Assembly (NCBI GenBank): GCA_020637195.1
Contig: JACJWK010000006.1
Span: forward strand, 90,785 to 154,784
Source of the DNA: Microthrixaceae bacterium
GTDB taxonomy: Bacteria > Actinomycetota > Acidimicrobiia > Acidimicrobiales > DATDAH01
DNA length: 64,000 bases
Reading direction: 5' to 3'
The translations under genes and the position numbers were made by a program. Shown here piece after piece: positions 31,580 to 40,080 of this stretch. Positions within the stretch are counted from its first letter, which is position 1. The number at the start of each line of letters is the position of its first letter. The notes beneath the pieces were generated by a model. The model worked only from the letters and a program-made list of their open reading frames with translations, was not told the DNA's origin and made no database searches.

Positions 31580-32320
31580 ATGGGCGACGACCGCGACCGC
31601 GATCCCACCGTCGGTCCCGGGCCGGGGACCGGGGACGCTCCCGACGACGAGGCCTCCGACGAGGCCTCCGACGACGACGCCCAGTTCGGCCTGGGACGCG
31701 GCCTCGGCGCCATCCTCGGGCCCGGCGTCGCCGATCGGGGCGCCGGGCCCCTCCCCGCGCCCGCCGGCGGCCTCGCCGCGCTGTTCGGCGCCGCCCCGGG
31801 GGACCGCGTCGCGCCGCGGGTCGACGCGCTCGACGACCCCGGTGCCCGGGTGAACGGTCCCGGGCTCGCTCCCCGGACCGGTTCCGGCCGGGTCCCCCCG
31901 CCGCTTCCCCTGTTGCCGCGCGACGGCCGGCGGGCCCGGCGGGTGCATCCCGCGGCGGCGCCCCTGCGGGCGGCGGTCGAGGCCCAGCTGGCCGCCTTCG
32001 TGCAGGCCATCGACCTCGACGTGGCGGTGCACCTCCGACCGGGTCCCGGCGGCGGACGCCTCACCGTCGTCCGCCCGGGGCCGGGCACGCTGCCCGCCGA
32101 CGAGATGGACGAGCTCTGCCGCGCGGTCCGGTCCTTCGTCGGCGAGCGCCGCCTCACCACCGACGACTTCGCCGCGGCCGGTCACCACTGCGTGGCCTTC
32201 GGCCCCCGTCCCCTCACCAGCGCCGGTGTCTACGTGCTGGGGCGCCGGGACCGGGGCCTCACCATGGACGAGCGCTGGGCGGTCCATCAACAGCTCGTGC
32301 CCGCGGCGCGCCCGGCCTGA
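31580..32320 (+). CDS. Hypothetical protein with a ParB-like N-terminal motif
   Basis: A 246-residue protein of unknown function. After an acidic start (DDEASDEASDDDAQ) comes FGLGRGLGAILG, which looks like the GLGRGL motif at the N-terminus of chromosome-partition ParB proteins, but no ParB nuclease or helix-turn-helix domain follows. A Pro-rich, disordered linker leads to a compact C-terminal domain (residues about 130-240) with VDVAVHLRPGPGGG, DEMDELCRAVRSFVGE and VAFGPRPLTSAGVYVLGR. ATG 31580 is chosen over GTG one codon upstream. It lies 10 bases after the YdeP-type gene. Confidence 0.7.
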   Translation: MGDDRDRDPTVGPGPGTGDAPDDEASDEASDDDAQFGLGRGLGAILGPGVADRGAGPLPAPAGGLAALFGAAPGDRVAPRVDALDDPGARVNGPGLAPRTGSGRVPPPLPLLPRDGRRARRVHPAAAPLRAAVEAQLAAFVQAIDLDVAVHLRPGPGGGRLTVVRPGPGTLPADEMDELCRAVRSFVGERRLTTDDFAAAGHHCVAFGPRPLTSAGVYVLGRRDRGLTMDERWAVHQQLVPAARPA

Positions 32321-32399
32321 CTCCGGCGCGCCCCGCCTGACTCCGGCGCCGACGCCGGCCGGTTCCCGGTTCGGCGGCGCGTGCGGCGCACCGCGCCTC

Positions 32400-32415
32400 T
32401 AACCTTTCGGTCGTG
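32400..32415 (+). promoter_or_regulatory. Leaderless -10 box (TAACCT, 7-base spacer)
   Basis: TAACCT at 32400-32405, seven bases, GTG 32413. Confidence 0.55.
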
Positions 32416-32802
32416 AGCTTCAGCGCCGGAGCCATCCGGGGTGCCGAGCACGGCAACGGGGCGGGGGCCGTCGACTACCGCCTGGCCCGCCACGCGCTGG
32501 TGACCGAGTTCAAGAAGGGCCGCCTGGCCGAGCACGAGGTGTGCGACGCGCACCCCGAGCTGGTGCGGGCCGCCCGGGAGCTGGGCGAGCCCACCTCCAT
32601 GACCTGCCCGATCTGCGAGGAGACGCAGGTGGTGCTCGTCTCCTACGTCTTCGGGCCGCGCCTGCCCGCCCACGGGCGCTGCATCAGCGAGAAGGGGGAG
32701 CTGGCCAAGTTGGCCCGGCGGTCCGCCGAGCTCACCTGCTACGTGGTCGAGGTGTGCCCCAACTGCTCGTGGAACCACCTCGCCCGGGTGTTCCCGCTCT
32801 GA
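32413..32802 (+). CDS. DUF5318 family protein
   Basis: A 129-residue protein of the actinobacterial DUF5318 family. Two CxxC knuckles (TCPICEET and VCPNCSWN) probably bind one zinc. The N-terminal helix region reads VDYRLARHALVTEFKKGRLAEHEVCDAHPELVRAARELG. From memory, genes of this family sit beside ponA-type penicillin-binding protein genes in mycobacteria too, as here, so a link to wall synthesis is likely though unproven. GTG 32413 gives a leaderless mRNA. Confidence 0.88.
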   Translation: MSFSAGAIRGAEHGNGAGAVDYRLARHALVTEFKKGRLAEHEVCDAHPELVRAARELGEPTSMTCPICEETQVVLVSYVFGPRLPAHGRCISEKGELAKLARRSAELTCYVVEVCPNCSWNHLARVFPL

Positions 32803-32865
32803 GGGGCGACCCTCCGGTGGGAACCCGCGGCGGGCCGCCGACGTGGAACCTCGAGATGGTGGCAT

Positions 32866-32871
32866 TACGAT
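32866..32871 (+). promoter_or_regulatory. Putative -10 box of the penicillin-binding protein gene (TACGAT)
   Basis: TACGAT in a locally AT-rich stretch, giving a leader of about 50 bases to ATG 32930. Confidence 0.4.
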
Positions 32872-32929
32872 TCCGTGACGCAACGCCGGGTCGCCGCGGC
32901 GCACCCCACCACCCGGCGTCGAGTCTGCG

Positions 32930-35236
32930 ATGAGCGAACCCCGAACCGGCGTGCGAGACGTTCCCGACGGCATGCGCGTCACCCGACGCGGCAAGCTGAA
33001 GAAGCTGCGCAAGCGCAGCCTGCTCTGGCGCTGGCGCCGGGTCTTCTACCTCGCCCTGCTGCTCGTGGTCGGTGGTGCGGCGGGTGCCTTCTGGGTGCTG
33101 TCCCAGGTGGAGCTGCCCGCGGCCAACGACCAGCTCCGCCAGACCACGTTCGTCTGCTTCGCCCAGACCACCGAGGGCTGCGGACCCGAGAACGCGGACT
33201 TCAAGCTGAAGGGCGACGAGGACCGGGTCAACATCACCTACGAGGACCTGCCCGACGTCGTCGTCGAGGCCGTGATCTCGGCCGAGGACCGCGACTTCTT
33301 CCAGCACGGCGGCATCGACCCGGTCGGCATCGCCCGGGCGGTGATGGCCAACGCCAACGAGGAGGAGATCACCCAGGGCGGCTCGACCATCACCCAGCAG
33401 TACGTCAAGAACGTCTACCTCACGCGCGAGCGCTCGATCACCCGCAAGCTCCGCGAGGCGATCCTGGCGGTGCGCCTCGACGACGAGCTGTCGAAGGAGG
33501 AGATCCTCGAGCGCTACCTCAACACGATCTACTTCGGCCGCGGCGCCTACGGCATCCAGGCCGCGGCCCGCAACTACTTCCGCCACGACATCCAGGAGCT
33601 CGACGGCCTCGACAACACCACCGGGCAGTTCTCGCCGGTCGAGCTGGCCCAGGTGGCCTACCTGGCCGGGCTGATCCGGGCCCCCGAGAGCGCCGACGCC
33701 CAGCGCAACCCGAACGTGGCCACGCAGCGGCGCGACTCGGTGCTCGCCGCGATGCTCGACGAGGGCTACATCACCCAGGACGAGCACGACGCCGCCGTGG
33801 CGGAGGGGTGGGAGGTCGACGACCTCTTCGCCTCGCGCAACATCGTCAGCCGCTCGCCGGCGACCACCCTCGGCGTGGTGCGCGACCACGAGCACGGCAC
33901 CGAGTACTTCGCCGAGTACGTCCGCCAGCAGCTCGTCGAGCAGTTCGGCGAGGACCAGGTCTACGGCGGTGGGTTGCGGGTGTACACCACGCTCAGCCTG
34001 CCCATCCAGCAGGCCGCCTACGACACGGTGACCGGCACCCTGGACCTGCCCGGCGACCCCGCCGCGTCCATCGTCGCCCTCGACGACCGTGGACGCGTGC
34101 GGGCGATGATGGGCGGCACCGACTTCGCCAACCAGTCCGTGAACCTGGCGGTCGGCGTCGAGGGCGGCGGCTCGGGTCGACAGCCCGGCTCGTCGTTCAA
34201 GCCCTTCGCGGTGGCCACCGCCCTGAAGGAGGGCTACTCGGCGCAGGCGCGGATGACGGTGCCCAGCAGCGGCGCGTTCAACCTGGCGGACTACAACGCG
34301 GGCGGCGGCACCTGGGAGGTGTCGGGCGGCGGCGGCAGCCACTCGGTCATGACCGCCCTGCCGGCCTCGTCGAACATGTTCTTCGCCACCCTCATGCTCA
34401 AGCTCGGCTCGGCCAGCGTCATCGAGACCGCCCACCAGATGGGCGTCACCGCCGACCTGCCCGAGGTGCCCTCGATCGTGCTGGGCGCGGGCGAGGTGTC
34501 GCCGCTCGACATGGCGTCGGCCTACTCCACGTTCATGAACCACGGCACCCACTACGAGCCGCAGGTCATCAGCCGGGTCGAGGACGCCGACGGCAACGTC
34601 ATCTGGGAGGCCCCCGAGACGGGCCAGCAGGTCCTCACCCCCGAGGTGGCCGACATCACCACCACCGCCATGCGCAGCGTCGTCACCAGCGGCACCGGCA
34701 CGGCGGCGTCGCTCGGCGACATCGCCGCCGCGGGCAAGACGGGGACCACCCAGAACAACAAGGACGCCTGGTTCGTCGGCTTCCGCTGCAACTTCGTGGC
34801 CTCGGTGTGGATGGGCTACCCGGGGTTCAACGGCGAGCCGGTGGTGCCCATGACGAACGTCCACGGCGAGCGCCAGGAGGGCGGCCGCTTCCCCGCCCGG
34901 ATGTGGCACGACTTCATGACCACCGTCGACCCGCTGCTGAACGACAACTGCGATCTCGCCAGCGTGTCGGACTTCCCCGACGGCAAGGACTACGACGACG
35001 ACGGGGACCTGCCCGGCAGCGCCATCCCGGGCACCGTCGACACCACCCCCGACGTGCCCGTCAGCGTCACCGCGCCGCCCGTCACCTCGCCGCCGGTCAC
35101 CACGCCGCCCACCACCGCGCCGCCCGTCACCACCCCGCCGACGCCCACCACGTCCCCCGGCGGCGTGCGGAACGGCGGGGGCGAGGCGGCCGACGGGCCG
35201 CCGGGCGGGACCCGACAACCGGGGCCGGGCCCGTGA
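32930..35236 (+). CDS. Class A penicillin-binding protein (transglycosylase/transpeptidase)
   Basis: A 768-residue bifunctional peptidoglycan synthase. A basic cytosolic tail is followed by one membrane helix (residues about 40-60). The GT51 glycosyltransferase has AEDRDFFQHGGIDP (catalytic Glu), QGGSTITQQYVKN and RKLREAILAVRL. The transpeptidase has SSFK in QPGSSFKPF (active Ser), SSN in PASSNMFF, and KTGTT. The C-terminus is a Thr/Pro-rich tail. Length and order are those of PonA-type enzymes. It lies downstream of DUF5318, and its stop overlaps the GTG of a small zinc-knuckle gene by 4 bases. Confidence 0.95.
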   Translation: MSEPRTGVRDVPDGMRVTRRGKLKKLRKRSLLWRWRRVFYLALLLVVGGAAGAFWVLSQVELPAANDQLRQTTFVCFAQTTEGCGPENADFKLKGDEDRVNITYEDLPDVVVEAVISAEDRDFFQHGGIDPVGIARAVMANANEEEITQGGSTITQQYVKNVYLTRERSITRKLREAILAVRLDDELSKEEILERYLNTIYFGRGAYGIQAAARNYFRHDIQELDGLDNTTGQFSPVELAQVAYLAGLIRAPESADAQRNPNVATQRRDSVLAAMLDEGYITQDEHDAAVAEGWEVDDLFASRNIVSRSPATTLGVVRDHEHGTEYFAEYVRQQLVEQFGEDQVYGGGLRVYTTLSLPIQQAAYDTVTGTLDLPGDPAASIVALDDRGRVRAMMGGTDFANQSVNLAVGVEGGGSGRQPGSSFKPFAVATALKEGYSAQARMTVPSSGAFNLADYNAGGGTWEVSGGGGSHSVMTALPASSNMFFATLMLKLGSASVIETAHQMGVTADLPEVPSIVLGAGEVSPLDMASAYSTFMNHGTHYEPQVISRVEDADGNVIWEAPETGQQVLTPEVADITTTAMRSVVTSGTGTAASLGDIAAAGKTGTTQNNKDAWFVGFRCNFVASVWMGYPGFNGEPVVPMTNVHGERQEGGRFPARMWHDFMTTVDPLLNDNCDLASVSDFPDGKDYDDDGDLPGSAIPGTVDTTPDVPVSVTAPPVTSPPVTTPPTTAPPVTTPPTPTTSPGGVRNGGGEAADGPPGGTRQPGPGP

Positions 35237-35430
35237 CCGGTCCCGGCGCCTCCTCCCCGACGGCCGACGCGTGCACCTCCTGCGGCCGTGACGACGAACC
35301 GCTCCACGCCGTCCACCGGATCTACGTCACTCCCGAGGCCTGGGACACCCCGGGCCGCGCCGACGTGCAGGACGAGGTCGAGCACTGGTGCTTCGCCTGT
35401 CGCACGCAGTACCCCCACGAGGACGCCTGA
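35233..35430 (+). CDS. Small zinc-knuckle protein
   Basis: A 65-residue protein with two CxxC motifs, TSCGRDDE (in CTSCG) and WCFACRTQ, likely one zinc ribbon, and a middle strand VHRIYVTPEAW. It starts at GTG 35233, overlapping the penicillin-binding protein stop by 4 bases, so it is translationally coupled to it. Too short for the usual gene finders in some genomes. Function unknown; coupling suggests a regulatory or partner role for the wall enzyme. Confidence 0.78.
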   Translation: MTGPGASSPTADACTSCGRDDEPLHAVHRIYVTPEAWDTPGRADVQDEVEHWCFACRTQYPHEDA

Positions 35431-35469
35431 CCCCAGGGTCGGGGATTCCCCCACACCGGGCCCCGGGGG

Positions 35470-35475
35470 TAGGAT
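35470..35475 (+). promoter_or_regulatory. Putative -10 box of panB (TAGGAT)
   Basis: TAGGAT, with a leader of about 43 bases that carries AAGGAGG 7 bases before ATG 35526. Confidence 0.5.
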
Positions 35476-35525
35476 GGGGGCACCGCCGGCAGCCGAGTGG
35501 CGCTGGACGGGAAGGAGGCTCAGCC

Positions 35526-36419
35526 ATGAGCAACAGCCAGCAGTCCGTGTCCGCGCCGCGTGCCCGGACCGTGCCCGCGGTGCGCAGCCGCAAGGTGGCC
35601 GACGGCGGCGACCCCCTCGTGATGGTCACCGCGTACGACGCACCCGGGGCCCGCATCGCCGACGAGGCCGGCGTCGACCTGATCCTGGTGGGCGACTCGC
35701 TCGCCATGGTGGTCCTCGGCTACGAGGACACCCTCCAGGTCACCATCGACGACATGGCCCACCACACGGCCGCGGTCGCCCGGGCCAAGCCGTCGGCGCT
35801 GATCGTCGGCGACCTGCCGTGGCTGAGCTACCACGTGTCCACCGAGGACACCGTCCGCAACGCCGCCGCGCTCATCCGGGCCGGCGCGCAGTGCGTCAAG
35901 CTCGAGGGCGGCCGCAAGCGCCTCCCCATGATCGAGGCTCTCGTGGCCGCCGAGATCCCGGTGATGGGCCACCTCGGCCTCACCCCGCAGTCGGTGAACG
36001 CCATGGGCGGGTTCAAGGTGCAGGGCAAGCAGACCGAGGCCGCGCTCGAGCTCGTGGCCGAGGCCAAGGCCCTCGCCCACGCGGGCTGCTTCGCGCTGGT
36101 GCTCGAGGGCGTGCCCGACGTGGTGGCGGCCATGGTCACCGCCGCGGTGGACGTGCCCACCATCGGCATCGGCGCGGGCCCGCACTGCGACGGCCAGGTG
36201 CTCGTGTACCACGACCTGCTCGGCATCGAGGACCGCGTGGCGCCCAAGTTCGTCCGTCGCTACGCCGACCAGAAGGCCGACGCGGTGGCGGCGATGGCGG
36301 CCTACGCCGACGACGTGCGCACGGGCCGGTTCCCGAGCGACGCCGAGAGCTACCACGTCAGCGACGAGGTGGCCGAGTCGCTCGAGCTCTACGGCTCGAC
36401 CCCGCCCCCTGGGGCCTGA
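35526..36419 (+). CDS. panB: 3-methyl-2-oxobutanoate hydroxymethyltransferase (ketopantoate hydroxymethyltransferase)
   Basis: A 297-residue PanB, first enzyme of pantothenate synthesis (2-oxoisovalerate plus methylene-THF to ketopantoate). TIM-barrel blocks are all present: MVTAYDAPGARIADEAGVDLILVGDSLAMV (metal-binding Asp), DLPWLSYHVS, AQCVKLEGG, VMGHLGLTPQSVNAMGGFKVQG, LVLEGVP with the catalytic Glu, and PTIGIGAGPHCDGQVLVYHDLLG. AAGGAGG before ATG 35526. Its 3' end overlaps the convergent coaA-like gene by 31 bases; both belong to CoA synthesis. Confidence 0.97.
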   Translation: MSNSQQSVSAPRARTVPAVRSRKVADGGDPLVMVTAYDAPGARIADEAGVDLILVGDSLAMVVLGYEDTLQVTIDDMAHHTAAVARAKPSALIVGDLPWLSYHVSTEDTVRNAAALIRAGAQCVKLEGGRKRLPMIEALVAAEIPVMGHLGLTPQSVNAMGGFKVQGKQTEAALELVAEAKALAHAGCFALVLEGVPDVVAAMVTAAVDVPTIGIGAGPHCDGQVLVYHDLLGIEDRVAPKFVRRYADQKADAVAAMAAYADDVRTGRFPSDAESYHVSDEVAESLELYGSTPPPGA

Positions 36420-37174
36420 GGGCCCGGGCTCGGGCCGGCGCGGCCCCGGGTCGCGTCGGCCGGGCCCGCCGCCGGATCGACCCAGGTGACGGCCCGGACG
36501 GCGTGGTCGGGGCCCTTGTGCACGACGACGTCGGCCCGCGCCGCCGTCGGGGCGATGTCCTCGACCAGGTTCGGCAGGTTGACCTCGGTCCACACCGCGA
36601 CCGCCAGCTCGGTCACGGCGTCGGGGCCGAGGTCGGCCCACCCCGAGTAGAACGAGTCGGGGTCGTCGGTGGCGGCCCGGACGAGATCGTGCATGCGGGC
36701 CACGAACCACCGCTCGACGTCGGCGACCTCGGCGTCCACGTACACGCCGAGGTCGCCGAAGCGGCGCTGGAGGGCGACGACGCCCTCGATCACCAGGACG
36801 TCGGGCCGGGCGAAGGCGACCGGGTCGTCGAGCACGTCGTAGCGCTGGTGGGAGTAGACCGGCGCCGAGAGCTCGGGTGCGCCGGCGCGCGCATCGGTCA
36901 CGAGCGCGGCGAGGCGGTCGAGGTCGTAGGTCTGCGGGCGGCCCTTGCGGTCGAGCAGCCCGCGGTCCGCGAGCACGGCGTTGGGCCAGAGGAACCCGTC
37001 GGTGGACAGCACCTCGACCGTGGCGCCCTGCCGGCGCAGGCCCCGGGCGAGCTCGGCGGCGATCGTCGACTTGCCCACCGCGACCGCGCCGGCGACGGCC
37101 ACCACGCGCGTGCGGCCCGGGGTGGGCGCCACCCGCGCCACCACCGGGGCGAGCGGGTCGGCGCCCGCGCTCAT
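36389..37174 (-). CDS. coaA: Type I pantothenate kinase-like protein (CoaA)
   Basis: A 261-residue P-loop kinase of the CoaA/uridine kinase group. Walker A is VAGAVAVGKST; CoaA-type blocks follow: VEVLSTDGFLWPNAVLADRGLLDRKG, PQTYDLDRLAALVTDARAG, APVYSHQRYDVL and PDVLVIEGVVALQ, then DAEVADVERWFVARMHDL. These match pantothenate kinase, which phosphorylates pantothenate in the first step to CoA, and the neighbour panB supports that. It is shorter than E. coli CoaA by about 50 residues and ends in a Pro/Gly tail. ATG 37174 overlaps the stop of the hydroxylase gene (ATGA). Confidence 0.88.
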   Translation of the reverse strand: MSAGADPLAPVVARVAPTPGRTRVVAVAGAVAVGKSTIAAELARGLRRQGATVEVLSTDGFLWPNAVLADRGLLDRKGRPQTYDLDRLAALVTDARAGAPELSAPVYSHQRYDVLDDPVAFARPDVLVIEGVVALQRRFGDLGVYVDAEVADVERWFVARMHDLVRAATDDPDSFYSGWADLGPDAVTELAVAVWTEVNLPNLVEDIAPTAARADVVVHKGPDHAVRAVTWVDPAAGPADATRGRAGPSPGPQAPGGGVEP

Positions 37175-37698
37175 CCGGACCGGGCCGAGAACGCGGTGAG
37201 GCGGTCCGGGAAGGCGGCGTCGGGCGGGACGGGCTCGTACGTGGCGAACACCCAGTCCCACAGGGGGCTGGTGACGCCGAAGTTCGTGGTGCCGGCCCGG
37301 TGGTGGTGGGCCAGGTGGCGGCGCTGCTGCCACCGCGCGTAGCGGGTGGTGGCGGGCCGGAAGTGCGAGCGGAAGTGCACACGCTCGTAGACCAGGTAGG
37401 TGGCGATCCCGGCCACGCCGGCGAGGGCGCCGGTCCACCACGGCGCGCCCACCGCGGTGGCCAGCCCGGCGCCGACCGGCGACACCACGCCCAGGCCGAC
37501 CACCACGGCGGCGGCGAGCGAGAGGGGCGAGGCCAGCGGCCGGCGGGTGGGGTGGCGGTGGTGCTCGAGGTGACCGCGGGAGGCGATGGCGGGGCCCAGC
37601 TCGGCGTGCATGAACCAGCGGTGGATCACGTACTCGGTGAAGCTCCAGGCGCCGACGCCGGCCAGCACGGCCAGCGCTGCCACGGCCACGTCGGTCAC
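37171..37698 (-). CDS. Fatty acid hydroxylase / sterol desaturase superfamily membrane protein
   Basis: A 175-residue integral membrane di-iron protein. His clusters: HRWFMH near residue 28, HLEHHRHP, then HFRSHF and HLAHHHR. Membrane helices lie at residues about 3-23, 60-80 and 90-110. It belongs to the family that hydroxylates fatty acids or carotenoids (CrtZ-like size). It starts at GTG 37698, leaderless after CATACT, and shares its promoter region with the divergent DUF192 lipoprotein. It is coupled to the coaA-like gene by an ATGA overlap. Confidence 0.9.
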   Translation of the reverse strand: MTDVAVAALAVLAGVGAWSFTEYVIHRWFMHAELGPAIASRGHLEHHRHPTRRPLASPLSLAAAVVVGLGVVSPVGAGLATAVGAPWWTGALAGVAGIATYLVYERVHFRSHFRPATTRYARWQQRRHLAHHHRAGTTNFGVTSPLWDWVFATYEPVPPDAAFPDRLTAFSARSG

Positions 37699-37719
37699 AC
37701 CAGGCAGTATGGCGCCGTG
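37696..37719. promoter_or_regulatory. Overlapping divergent -10 boxes (bidirectional promoter 1)
   Basis: Plus strand: CAGTAT (37705-37710), six bases, GTG 37717. Minus strand: CATACT (37711-37706), seven bases, GTG 37698. The two hexamers share five base pairs. Only 18 bp separate the two start codons. Confidence 0.65.
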
Positions 37720-38268
37720 CCGCACCCCGCCGCCCGTCCCGCCGTGCGCCTCGGCGCGCTCGTCCTCGTGGCCGCCCTGGCGCTCGGGGGCTGTGGCGAG
37801 GCCGACGGGGCCGACGGGGCCCACGGCCACGACGACGGTGAGGCCCCGGGCGCGGCGTGCGCCGACCTCGAGCCCTTCGGCGACTTCGGCGAGGTGCTCG
37901 TCACGATCGGCGGCGAGGAGCGGTGCCTGCTGCTGGCGCAGACCCCCGAGCAGCGGGCCCGCGGGCTGATGGAGGTCACCGACCTCGAGGGCTACCCCGG
38001 GATGCTGTTCGCCTTCCCCCAGGACTCGTCGGGCGGCTTCTGGATGCGCAACACCCCGACGGCGCTCTCCATCGCCTACCTGGACGCGTCCGGGGCGATC
38101 GTGTCGACCGCGGACATGGCCCCCTGCGAGGACGACCCGTCCTGCCCGTCGTACCCGGCCGACGGCCCGTACCGGATGACCGTGGAGGTGCCCCGGGGCG
38201 AGCTGGCGGCGCTGGGGCTGACCGGCGACGCCCGCCTCACCGTCGAGAGCGAGATCCACCCCTCGTAG
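37717..38268 (+). CDS. DUF192 lipoprotein
   Basis: A 183-residue lipoprotein: signal with lipobox LGGC, an Asp/His/Gly-rich linker (ADGAHGHDDGEAP), then a DUF192 domain with the family blocks QTPEQRARGLMEV, GMLFAFPQDSSGGFWMRNT and IVSTADMAPCEDDPSCPSY. DUF192 proteins are small extracytoplasmic proteins of unknown role; the WMRNT block is diagnostic. It starts at GTG 37717 as a leaderless message. It is convergent with the kinase gene, with 6 bases between the stops. Confidence 0.92.
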   Translation: MPHPAARPAVRLGALVLVAALALGGCGEADGADGAHGHDDGEAPGAACADLEPFGDFGEVLVTIGGEERCLLLAQTPEQRARGLMEVTDLEGYPGMLFAFPQDSSGGFWMRNTPTALSIAYLDASGAIVSTADMAPCEDDPSCPSYPADGPYRMTVEVPRGELAALGLTGDARLTVESEIHPS

Positions 38269-38274
38269 GCGGGG

Positions 38275-39979
38275 TCAGCCCTTCCACACGACGGTGCCCA
38301 TCGCGGCCCGCAGCAGGTGGACGACGGCCCGCACGACGAAGAACCAGCCGATCAGGGCGACGACGGCCATGCCGAGGCCGACCGCGCCGACGGCCGCCGC
38401 CTCGGCCACGGTCACCCGGCCGTTGGGCTCGAGCACGGCGGGGGCGTAGGCCAGGACGGCCACGGCGCCCGTGGGCACGAGGCCGAGGCCGATCCCGAGC
38501 GCGGCCGAGGCCGCCGCGAACCCACGCCACTGCGGGCGGGGCAGGCCCTTGCGCACCGCGGTCGCCCGCACCGCCCGTTGGGCCACGAAGCCGAGGAGCA
38601 GCAGGACGACCAGGGGTCGCAGGGCGATGGCGAGGTCCCAGAGGTCGTCGGCGCGCGCCTGTTGCGCGGACCCGATGGGCACGCCGTCGTCGAGGCGGTC
38701 GAGGGCGATGCTGGCGAACAGGTACACCAGCCCGCACACGGCGCCGGTGCGCCCGAAGTCGGGCAGCTTGTGCACCCACGGCGCCACCCACGTTGCGGGG
38801 TAGCGGGTCGCCTCGGCGGCGGCGGCGGCCGCGGGTGCCGGTGGTGGGGGCGGTGGCGGCGGGGGCGGGCGGGGCGCGGGGCGGGCCGTGGGCGGCGGGC
38901 GGGCAGGTAGGTGACGTCCACCTCGGGGGCGCCACGACCTGGGGCGGCAGGCCGGGGCGGGGCCGGTGCCGGCGGAGGGGGGGCGGGACCTCGGTGGGCA
39001 CGTCGGCGGCCGGGCGCCGGCGGCGCTCGCCGCGGCGGCCAGGGCGACGGGGTGGGCGGCCCCGGTGGCGGGGGAGGGGCTCGGGTGGCGGGGCGAGGTG
39101 CCAGGTGCGCTCGACCAGCAGCACCGAGGTGGGCACGGGGTCGTCCGCGTCGGGCTCGCGCAGGGCCACCAGGCGGGCGACCAGCGCCGCCGGCGTGGGT
39201 CGCCGCTCGGGCTCCTTGTCGTGGGCCTCGGCCACCAGGGCGGCGAGCGGGCCGGTGAGGGCCCCGTGGTCGGGCTCGTGGTGCAGCACCTGGTACATCA
39301 CCGCGGCGGGGTTGCCCGCCTCCTCGGCGAAGGGCGGTCGCCCGTTGGCCGCGAACGACACCACCGAGGCCCAGGCGAACACGTCGATGGCGGGGCTGGC
39401 CTCGCCGCCGGTGAACTGCTCGGGGGCCATGTAGGGCGCGGTGCCCATCACCAGCCCCGTCGAGGTGAGGCGCCCGAGCCCGGGCGCCGAGGCGATGCCG
39501 AAGTCGACCACCACCGGCGCCCGCTCGGTGAGCAGCACGTTGCCGGGCTTGAGGTCGCGGTGGACCACGCCGGCCTGGGCGATCGCGGCGATGGCCTGGG
39601 CGAGGGCCAGCGCGAGCGCGTACAGGTTGTCGCCGTCGAGGCCGCCGTTGCGGGCGACCTCCTCGTGCAGCGTGGGCCCGGCGACGAACTCGGTGACCAG
39701 GTAGGGGAGGGGGCCGTCGAGGTCGTGATCGAGCACCCGGGCGACGTGCTCGCCGCGCACCCGGCGGGCCAGCGCCACCTCCCGCCCGAACCGGGCCACG
39801 TAGTCCGCCTGGGTGGCGAGGTGGCGGTGCATCACCTTGGCCGCCCCCCGCTGCCGACGCCCGTCGGGCCCGGTGCACTCGGCCTCGAACACCACGCCGA
39901 AGCCCCCCTCACCGAGGCGAGCCGTCAGCTCCCAGTCGCCCAGCCGGCGCGGGTCGTCGGCCAGCAGCGGTCGGGGCAC
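38275..39979 (-). CDS. Membrane Ser/Thr protein kinase (two apparent frameshifts in the linker)
   Basis: An STPK-type receptor kinase. The kinase domain (39979 to about 39110) has the Gly loop LGEGGFGVVFEAE, Lys in GAAKVMH, catalytic HRDLKPGNVLL, DFGIA and APYMAPEQFTGGEA. A Pro-rich linker follows, then a membrane domain (38787 to 38275) with four hydrophobic helices. Kinase, the linker block GAPEVDVTYLPA, and the membrane part lie in three different frames. Each switch is repaired by adding one base: one at a run of seven G (38977-38983), one near 38840-38910. GTG 39979 is preferred to ATG 40024 because the family N-terminus (VPRPLLADDPRRLGDWELT) begins there and CAGAAT lies six bases upstream. 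Confidence 0.82.
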
Positions 39980-39991
39980 CGGGCAATTCTG
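39977..39991 (-). promoter_or_regulatory. Leaderless -10-like box (CAGAAT, 6-base spacer)
   Basis: On the minus strand CAGAAT (39991-39986), six bases, GTG 39979. Confidence 0.5.
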
Positions 39992-40055
39992 CTCGCCCAC
40001 GCCGGCGTTGCCACCGCGGCGCACCGGCGCGCGGGCCCGGAACCCCCGAGGTCGG

Positions 40056-40061
40056 TAGCCT
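40056..40061 (+). promoter_or_regulatory. Putative -10 box (TAGCCT)
   Basis: TAGCCT 19 bases before GTG 40081; GAAGGGGG between them may serve as ribosome-binding site. Confidence 0.4.
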
Positions 40062-40080
40062 GTCGATCGAAGGGGGCGCG

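Noticed and set aside
27625..32160. 1511-codon minus-strand open frame
   Set aside because: It is antisense to the lipase gene end and the well-supported YdeP-type molybdoenzyme. Stop codons are simply rare in this GC-rich DNA.
32732..35218. 828-codon minus-strand open frame
   Set aside because: It is antisense to a complete class A penicillin-binding protein with all catalytic motifs.
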